From: a bacterium
GTDB taxonomy: Bacteria > Myxococcota_A > UBA9160 > UBA4427
Assembly: GCA_030432735.1 (NCBI GenBank)
Contig: JAUIMK010000004.1
Span: 1-46,513 of the forward strand
Length of the DNA: 46,513 nt
Direction: 5' to 3'
In this document: one piece after another, positions 40,940 through 46,513 of the stretch
How positions within the stretch are numbered: the first letter of the stretch is position 1
How the letters are laid out: every line of letters starts with the position of its first letter
Made by a program: the position numbers and the translations under genes
Notes under the pieces: generated by a model
Told to the model about the DNA's origin: nothing
Databases searched by the model: none
The model's input: only the letters and a program-made list of their open reading frames with translations

Positions 40940-41533
40940 ATGCATCACCCCCGCCCCGACCGACGACTCGTGTTCGCGACCCTCGCCCTGGGCCTCGTCG
41001 CCGCCCTCGCCGGCTGCGCGACGAAGAACGCCGCCTGGGTGCACGAGAACCTCGAGCACACCGAGAACTTCCACGCCGGCACCTCGGTCCTCGAGACGCC
41101 GCCCTTCGAGACGGCCAAGCCGCATCGCGCCACCCTCCGCGCGACCGCGCGCGCACGCGGCCCCCGGATCGGCGCCGACATCGAGCTCGCCGTGCGCGCC
41201 CAGCTCGAGGACTTCTCCTTCCTCGACCGCGTTTCGTTCTCGACCTCGAGCAAGCGCGCGTTCCCCGTCCAGGTGGTGAAGCGTGAGCCCGTCGACTGCG
41301 GCACGACCGACGTGTCGCTCTGCGACGTCTACGAGTACGTGACGATCAAGCTCTCCCGCGACTTCCTGAAGGCGAGGCGCACCACCGGCTTCCACGCGAA
41401 GTTCTGGGGCCGTCGCGACAGCGTCCTCGTCCACGTTCCGCCGCAGTACATCGAAGGCCTGCTCGCGCGCATGGAGAATCGACCGCCGGTCTCGGTCACG
41501 AACGAGCCGGTTCCCGCCGCCCCGGCGCCCTGA
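40940..41533 (+). CDS. Small lipoprotein, unknown
   Basis: A 197-aa protein with signal peptide and lipobox (FATLALGLVAALAGC, Cys near 26). The mature part has a two-cysteine segment (EPVDCGTTDVSLCDVYEYVT) that could form a disulfide, and a C-terminal Pro/Ala-rich tail. No family recognised. It is convergent with the DUF2889 gene 7 bp away. Confidence 0.7.
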   Translation: MHHPRPDRRLVFATLALGLVAALAGCATKNAAWVHENLEHTENFHAGTSVLETPPFETAKPHRATLRATARARGPRIGADIELAVRAQLEDFSFLDRVSFSTSSKRAFPVQVVKREPVDCGTTDVSLCDVYEYVTIKLSRDFLKARRTTGFHAKFWGRRDSVLVHVPPQYIEGLLARMENRPPVSVTNEPVPAAPAP

Positions 41534-41540
41534 CGGGCGG

Positions 41541-42182
41541 CTAGCTCCAGTGCGGGTCGTCTTCCCGACCCAGCTCCTTCAGCCGCTCGACGACCGGGAC
41601 GAGGACCTCGCCCTCGAGGGTGCCGTCGACGTACCTGCGATAGCGCTCGCCGTCCTCGGACCAGAGGTGGCAGGTGTTCCGATTCGCTCGAGCGCGTGAC
41701 TCGCGCTCCTCGCGCGACAGCTCGGATCGTCGGACGCCCGCCTTCAGCTGCTCCTTGATCCGGATCGACCAGGTCGACTGCACGATCGCCGGCGCCATCG
41801 CCTGGATCAGCGCGTTGGTATGGGTGCATCCGTTCGGCCCGCCGAAGAGCTCCTTCGTCTTGCGCATGAAGCCCCGGGCGATGGAGAGGCCCACGAGCCT
41901 CTCGTAGTCCGCGGCGATCAGCGGACAGTGGGCGTGGGGATGGGACTCGAACACGACGCGGGCGGCGGTGATCTCGAGGGACGGGTACGCCACGCGAAGC
42001 TCGACCTGCATCTGGTGCACCTCGAGCTCGTCCGGATCGTCGGCCACGTAGAGCCCCGGCGGCTTGCGGTCGGATACGGCCCCCCGGACGAGCAGCTCGT
42101 CGTCGGCGACGCGATAGATCTTCGTCTCGTAGTCGCGGGTATGGATCTCTTCGAAGTCGGGTTCGTCGGGAAGCAGGGACAT
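41541..42182 (-). CDS. DUF2889 family protein
   Basis: A 213-aa soluble protein matching DUF2889 over most of its length: EIHTRDYETKIYRVADDELL, VRGAVSDRKPPGLYVADD, VHQMQVELRVAYPSLEITAA, FESHPHAHCPLIAADYERLVG, LFGGPNGCTHTNALIQAMAP. Function is unknown. Conserved His and Cys (HPHAHC, GCTHT) suggest a metal or catalytic site. It is divergent from the MFS exporter across 66 bp. Confidence 0.85.
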   Translation of the reverse strand: MSLLPDEPDFEEIHTRDYETKIYRVADDELLVRGAVSDRKPPGLYVADDPDELEVHQMQVELRVAYPSLEITAARVVFESHPHAHCPLIAADYERLVGLSIARGFMRKTKELFGGPNGCTHTNALIQAMAPAIVQSTWSIRIKEQLKAGVRRSELSREERESRARANRNTCHLWSEDGERYRRYVDGTLEGEVLVPVVERLKELGREDDPHWS

Positions 42183-42248
42183 GGCGGATTTCTTAGCACG
42201 CTCGTGCGCCGCTTCCGGCGCGGTGACGCGCGCTATCGTGCGCCGCCC

Positions 42249-43775
42249 ATGAGTCCCGCCGCCCCCGCCGAGCCGCATACGAGTGCCCTGCTGACCGACA
42301 CGCAGCGACGGGTCGTGATCGCCGGCATGATGGGGGGCGTGTCGCTGGCGGCGATCGACCAGATGGTGCTGTCGACCGCCGTGGCCGCGATCGCCGGCGA
42401 GCTCGGCGACATCGGCCAGGCGCCCTGGATCTTCAGCGCCAACCTCCTGACCAGCGCTTCGAGCATGCCCATCTGGGGAAAGCTCGGCGATCTCTACGGC
42501 CGGCGCCGCGTCTTCCAGCTCGCGATCTCGCTCTTCATCATCGCGTCGCTGGTCGCCGCGACCGCGGACTCGATGCTGCAGCTGATCATCTGTCGCGCGC
42601 TCCAGGGACTCGGCGGCGGCGCGCTGCTCACGATGCCCTACGCGATCCTGGGCGACATCGTCCCGCCCCGCGATCGCGCCGCCTACGTCGCGTTCATCTC
42701 GGTCGTGTGGACCGCCGCCGGCTTCGTCGGCCCGCCGCTCGGCGGCTTCTTCGTCGACGGACCGGGCTGGCGCTGGATGTTCACGATGAACGTCCCCGCC
42801 GCGGTCTTCGCGCTCGTCGCGCTCCAGACCTGCTACCGGATTCCGGTCCGGAGGATCGAGCACCGCGTCGACTTCGCCGGCGCCCTGCTCCTCTTCACCT
42901 GCGTCGGCACGCTGATCCTCTACACGTCGTGGGCGGGAGAGGCGCTCGGATGGTCGTCCCCCGGCGCCCTCGCGTTCCCCGCCGCGAGCGGACTGCTCGG
43001 CGTCGCGTTCGTCTACCAGGAACGCCGCGCGGCGGAACCGATCCTCGAGCTCTCGCTGCTGCGGCGGCGGACCGTCTGGCCGCCGCTCCTCGCGACCTGC
43101 ATCTTCGGGTTCGCGAACTTCGCGATCGCGTTCTTCCTCCCGCTCTTCGGCATCGTCGTCCGCGGCGCGGACACGGTCGCGGCAGGCTTCACCCTCGCAC
43201 CCCTCACCCTCGGCCTCCTGCTCGCGGGCGTCGTGACCGGCCGCCTCGCCGCCGCGACCCAGCGCTACCGGCGCTATGCCTCGCGCGGCCTCGCCCTCTA
43301 CATGGCGGGCCTCGCCGGGCTGATGACCTCGAACGCGACGACGCCGCTCCCGCTCTTCATGACCTGGAGCCTCCTGCTCGGTCTCGGCAGCGGCGCCCTC
43401 AGCCCCGTCGTCGTCGCGTCGATCCAGAACGCGGTGGAGGAGCGTTTCCTCGGGGTCGCGAGCTCGCTGCCGGGCTTCTCGCGGGCGGTCGCGCAGACCG
43501 TCGGCACCTCGGTCCTCGGATCCCTCCTGGCGATCCGGATCACGCGCCACCTGCAGGCCGACGTCGCCAGCGTCGCGCCGAACGGAACCGACCTGACCCG
43601 ATTCGTCGATCGCCCCGACGCCGTGCGCGCCCTCGAGGGGCCGCTCCGGGACGCCGTCGTGGAAGCCTATCGGGCGGGGTTCTCCGAGACCTTCGCCGTC
43701 ATGCTCGGCGTGATGGCGCTCGCCCTCGTGGTCTCGCGCTTCATGCGCGACCCGGAGCGCGCACCTTCCGGCTGA
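42249..43775 (+). CDS. Drug-type MFS exporter (EmrB/QacA, DHA2-like)
   Basis: A 508-aa transporter, about 14 helices. Signatures: IDQMVLSTAVAAIAGELG in helix 1, IWGKLGDLYGRRRVFQLAI (loop 2-3), CRALQGLGGGALLTMP (helix 4), GPPLGGFFVDGPGWRWMFTMNVP (helix 5 and after). It would export drugs or toxic organics using the proton gradient. It could protect the host from the pathway's substrates, but no regulator is adjacent to support that. Confidence 0.9.
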   Translation: MSPAAPAEPHTSALLTDTQRRVVIAGMMGGVSLAAIDQMVLSTAVAAIAGELGDIGQAPWIFSANLLTSASSMPIWGKLGDLYGRRRVFQLAISLFIIASLVAATADSMLQLIICRALQGLGGGALLTMPYAILGDIVPPRDRAAYVAFISVVWTAAGFVGPPLGGFFVDGPGWRWMFTMNVPAAVFALVALQTCYRIPVRRIEHRVDFAGALLLFTCVGTLILYTSWAGEALGWSSPGALAFPAASGLLGVAFVYQERRAAEPILELSLLRRRTVWPPLLATCIFGFANFAIAFFLPLFGIVVRGADTVAAGFTLAPLTLGLLLAGVVTGRLAAATQRYRRYASRGLALYMAGLAGLMTSNATTPLPLFMTWSLLLGLGSGALSPVVVASIQNAVEERFLGVASSLPGFSRAVAQTVGTSVLGSLLAIRITRHLQADVASVAPNGTDLTRFVDRPDAVRALEGPLRDAVVEAYRAGFSETFAVMLGVMALALVVSRFMRDPERAPSG

Positions 43776-43781
43776 CGCGGC

Positions 43782-44669
43782 CTAGCGCGAGCCGGGGCGA
43801 GCGCCGTCCTCCGCGATGACCTCGTCCCCGTAGCGACGCAGGTAATCGAGCTTCTCCTGCAGCGTCGCTTCGGGACCCACCGTGTAGGGGAAGGGATAGG
43901 AGACGGTTCCGGTCATTCCGAGATCGACGAGGTGGGCGCGCTGATCCGCGGTCACGTCCTCGACGAAGGGAACGATCGCCTCGAAGGGCACGTCCTCTCG
44001 TCCTGCCTCGCGGCGATGCGCCGCGATCGTCTCGAGGACCCGGACGGCTTCGGCGTAGGTCTGCCCCGAGCCGGACCAGCCGTCGCTGTAGCGACCCGCG
44101 CGGCGAAGCGCCGCCGCGTTCTCCCCACCCATCCAGATCGGCACGGGCTTCGACGGCGCCGGCTGCATCTGCATCGCGGGAAACGAATAGTGCTCCCCGT
44201 CGTGCTGGACGACGTCCCCGCTCAGCAGCTTGCGGATCACCTCGACCTGCTCGTCGATCCGCGCACCGCGCTTCTCGAAGGTCCTTCCGAGCACGTCGAA
44301 CTCGTCCTTCATCCAACCCGCACCGACCCCGAGCACGACCCGGTCGCCCGAGAAGACCGCCGCGGTCCCGAGCGCCTTGGCGACCTCGACCGGGTGGCGG
44401 AGCGGCAGGATGTAGACGTTCGTCGCGAAGCGCAGCCGCGTCGTCCGCTGGGCGAGGACACCCATCAGCACGAAGGACTCCGGGAAGGGGGCTGCGTCCG
44501 GGAAGTCGGGCTCGCCGTCGGCGCTGTAGGGGTACTTCGACTGGCGCTCCTCCGGGACGAAGACGTGGTCGGAGAGGAGCAGTCCTTCGAAGCCCACCTC
44601 TTCGGCGACCGGCGCGATCTCGAGCATCTCGTCGGGCGGCGCGTAGCCGAGCGCCTGCCAGTGCTTCAC
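43782..44669 (-). CDS. LLM-class F420-dependent oxidoreductase
   Basis: A 295-aa luciferase-like TIM-barrel protein: LEIAPVAEEVGFEGLLLSDH, VLMGVLAQRTTRLRFATNV, LPLRHPVEVAKALGTAAVFS, DRVVLGVGAGWMKDEFDVLG, PVPIWMGGENAAALRRAGRY, DGWSGSG. The pattern fits the F420-using branch, which suggests the host makes or takes up F420. GTG 44669 is chosen for its GAGGAGG 6-7 bases upstream. It is divergent from the flavoprotein at 44807; substrate unknown. Confidence 0.87.
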   Translation of the reverse strand: MKHWQALGYAPPDEMLEIAPVAEEVGFEGLLLSDHVFVPEERQSKYPYSADGEPDFPDAAPFPESFVLMGVLAQRTTRLRFATNVYILPLRHPVEVAKALGTAAVFSGDRVVLGVGAGWMKDEFDVLGRTFEKRGARIDEQVEVIRKLLSGDVVQHDGEHYSFPAMQMQPAPSKPVPIWMGGENAAALRRAGRYSDGWSGSGQTYAEAVRVLETIAAHRREAGREDVPFEAIVPFVEDVTADQRAHLVDLGMTGTVSYPFPYTVGPEATLQEKLDYLRRYGDEVIAEDGARPGSR

Positions 44670-44806
44670 GGTCTTCCTCCTCGGGGACGCGCCCCGGCCG
44701 CGAGAATCGCACGCGCGACCCGCCGTTTCCATCGTCGTTGCGAGCGCGAGGCGATGCGCGAGACTCGAAGTGGGCGCGGATCGCCGCGGCGCCGCATCGG
44801 AGAGCA

Positions 44807-46513
44807 ATGACGGACACGACCGACGAAACCTTCGACCTCGTGATCGTGGGCAGCGGCGCCGGCGCCGTCTCGGCTGCCCTCGCCGCCCACGCCCTCGGCA
44901 AGCGCCCGGTCATCCTCGAGAAGCAGGCCCGCTTCGGCGGCTCGACGGCGATCTCGGGCGGTGTGCTCTGGGTCCCCGACAATCCGCTGATGGCCGAGGA
45001 GGGCGTCGCCGACTCCCGCGAACGCGCGCGGACCTACCTCGACGCCGCCGTCACGACGGACGCCCCCTTCTCCTCGCCGGCCCACCGGGACACGTTCCTC
45101 CGGGTCGGCCCTGCCCTCGTCACCTTCCTCCGCGAACGCGGCATGCAGTTCTTCCGTCCCGACGGATGGTCCGACTACTACGACGAGCTGCCCGGCGGCG
45201 AGCCCCGGAGCCGCTGCCTGATGGCGCCGATCTTCGACGCGCGCCGTCTCGGCGACTGGGCCCCCCGACTCGCTCGCTCCCCGGTCGGCGCGGGGCTGCC
45301 CGTCCACAGCCACGAGCTGACCGATCTCTTCCTCGTGCGCCGCACCTGGCGAGGCAAGAAGATGGCGCTCGAGATGCTGCGGCGACGCTTCATGGCGTGG
45401 CTCCGGGGCGCCGACATCGTCACGAACGGCGCGGCGCTCCAGGGGCGCTTCCTCGAGCTCCTGCTGGAGCACGAGATCTCCATCCGCCTCGAGCGCCCGG
45501 TCGTCGGCCTGGTCCAGGAAGGCGGACGGATCGTGGGGGTCGAAGTGGGCGGCGAGCGACCCGGCGTCGTCCGCGCGCGCTCGGGCGTACTCCTCAACGC
45601 CGGCGGCTTCTCCCGCAACGACCGACTTCGCCGCGAAGGAGGTCGCGTCCCGGCCACGAGCGAGTGGACCGCGACGAACCCGGGCGACACCGGCGAGATC
45701 CTCGAGCAGGCGAGAGCGCTCGGCGCCGCGACGGACAACCTCGATGCGTTCTGGTGGGTGCTGACTTCGAAGAACCTCGACGGGACCTGGCCCGAGGGCA
45801 CGACGATGCCCGACGGCTCCGTCGCGCCCTGGATGCATCATCTCGACCTGGCGCTCCCCCATTCGATCCTCGTCGATGGACGCGGAGAGCGCTTCTGCGA
45901 CGAGAGCGCCTCGTACATGGAGCTCGGCGAGGCGATGTTCGCGCGACACGCGGAGACGGGGAACGCGATTCCTGCCTGGACGATCATGGATTCCGTCCAC
46001 CGCGCCCGGTATCCGTGGGGCACGGCGCTGCCCGGTACGACGCCCCCGGCGTGGCTCGAGAGCGGCTACATGAAGCGCGCCGATTCCCTCGAGGCCCTCG
46101 CGAAGGCCTGCGGGATCGACGCGCACGGTCTCGAGGAGACGGTCGCGCGGTGGAACGCCGCCTGCGCGGAGGGCGTGGACCCGGACCACCGTCGCGGAGA
46201 ACGCGTCTTCGACCGGATCCACGGCGATCCGACCGTCGCGCCGAATCCCTGCATGGGGACGATCGCGAAGCCTCCCTTCCATGCCGTCCCGATGTTCCCG
46301 AGCGACGTCGGTTGTGCCGGCGGTCTCGTGACGGATCCCTACGCGCGGGTCCTGCGCGAGGACGGCAGTGCGATCGAGGGTCTATACGCTTCGGGCAACA
46401 CGACGGCCTCGCTGTTCGTGAAGACCTATCCCGGCGCCGGCGCGAGCATCTCCGCCAGCCTCGTCCACGGGTTCGTGGCAGCGCACCATGCCGTCGGGGA
46501 AGCCGAACGGATC
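44807..46513 (+). CDS. FAD-dependent 3-ketosteroid-dehydrogenase-like protein (cut by window edge)
   Basis: An open frame of 569 codons from ATG 44807 to the window end, no stop reached. The FAD motif DLVIVGSGAGAVSAALAAHA is at 10-29, then KQARFGGSTAISGGVLWVPD, a typical KstD start. The C-terminal FAD and active-site part is nearly complete: PFHAVPMFPSDVGCAGGLVT, LYASGNTTASLFVKTYPGAG, then SISASLVHGFVAA. Family members introduce a double bond into 3-ketosteroids or related ketones, passing electrons to an acceptor. Little is missing at the end. With the OYE and Ltp2-like genes nearby it supports a steroid-like degradation theme. Confidence 0.85.
   Translation, partial: MTDTTDETFDLVIVGSGAGAVSAALAAHALGKRPVILEKQARFGGSTAISGGVLWVPDNPLMAEEGVADSRERARTYLDAAVTTDAPFSSPAHRDTFLRVGPALVTFLRERGMQFFRPDGWSDYYDELPGGEPRSRCLMAPIFDARRLGDWAPRLARSPVGAGLPVHSHELTDLFLVRRTWRGKKMALEMLRRRFMAWLRGADIVTNGAALQGRFLELLLEHEISIRLERPVVGLVQEGGRIVGVEVGGERPGVVRARSGVLLNAGGFSRNDRLRREGGRVPATSEWTATNPGDTGEILEQARALGAATDNLDAFWWVLTSKNLDGTWPEGTTMPDGSVAPWMHHLDLALPHSILVDGRGERFCDESASYMELGEAMFARHAETGNAIPAWTIMDSVHRARYPWGTALPGTTPPAWLESGYMKRADSLEALAKACGIDAHGLEETVARWNAACAEGVDPDHRRGERVFDRIHGDPTVAPNPCMGTIAKPPFHAVPMFPSDVGCAGGLVTDPYARVLREDGSAIEGLYASGNTTASLFVKTYPGAGASISASLVHGFVAAHHAVGEAERI

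Noticed and set aside
1-46513. CRISPR arrays, transposons, integrases, phage or toxin-antitoxin genes
   Set aside because: None seen; the only tandem repeat is the three-copy 30-mer without spacers.

Overview
The window is GC-rich DNA, by eye close to 70 percent GC, from a Gram-negative bacterium. It carries kdsB for lipopolysaccharide KDO, several lipoprotein signal peptides and a PEP-CTERM sorting signal. It also has a Wolinella-type fumarate reductase, a wax ester synthase/DGAT-like acyltransferase, an F420-type LLM oxidoreductase and many CoA-linked catabolic enzymes. Together these suggest a myxobacterium-like or former 'Deltaproteobacteria' lineage. That placement is inference; no rRNA or other phylogenetic marker lies in the window. 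I saw no tRNA, rRNA, CRISPR array, insertion sequence or phage gene.

Layout. 1-4465 holds a cut-off MFS transporter gene, kdsB, a PEP-CTERM protein, purU and a metallo-beta-lactamase-fold protein that has lost nearly all metal ligands. A 513-bp gap between the PEP-CTERM gene and purU holds a candidate minus-strand mini-transcript (14-codon ORF, hairpins, intrinsic terminator). A 30-bp hairpin-forming tandem repeat begins in the purU stop codon. 4515-7001 has a 56-aa protein and a PQQ dehydrogenase with an inserted haem c. 7002-10003 is a tight minus-strand operon: membrane protein, iron-sulfur photolyase, shikimate-kinase-like protein with a broken P-loop, and a DUF2256-DUF3253 protein. 10181-13565 reads forward: SRPBCC protein, membrane protein, unknown protein, wax ester synthase/DGAT. 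13562-17124 reads in reverse: nei, a DUF3080 lipoprotein, pdxH and an amidohydrolase.

17437-22842 reads forward: an SDR, then a four-gene chain in which a MerR-type regulator is joined by 4-nt ATGA overlaps to frdC, frdA and frdB. 22847-34329 is a reverse-strand catabolic block: D-aminoacylase-like hydrolase, thiolase-fold protein with its DUF35 partner, amidohydrolase, a double CoA-transferase, a GPH-type symporter, a DUF1214-type lipoprotein, an SDR and an unknown protein. It is divergent from an SDR plus flavin oxidoreductase pair (34459-36440). The rest (36437-46513) carries a split-barrel-like membrane-anchored protein, a secreted TIG/DUF1554-like protein, a second PQQ dehydrogenase, a small lipoprotein, a DUF2889 protein, a drug-type MFS exporter, an LLM oxidoreductase, and a 3-ketosteroid-dehydrogenase-like flavoprotein cut by the window end.

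How the genes work together. The block from about 22.8 to 36.4 kb, with the flavoprotein at 44.8 kb, looks like a CoA-dependent degradation pathway for a polycyclic or branched substrate such as a steroid: CoA transfer, dehydrogenation, enoate reduction and retro-aldol cleavage by a thiolase/DUF35 pair. The substrate is not shown by the sequence. The FrdCAB complex would link succinate/fumarate to the quinone pool under a co-transcribed regulator. The photolyase operon is a DNA-repair unit with three little-studied partners.
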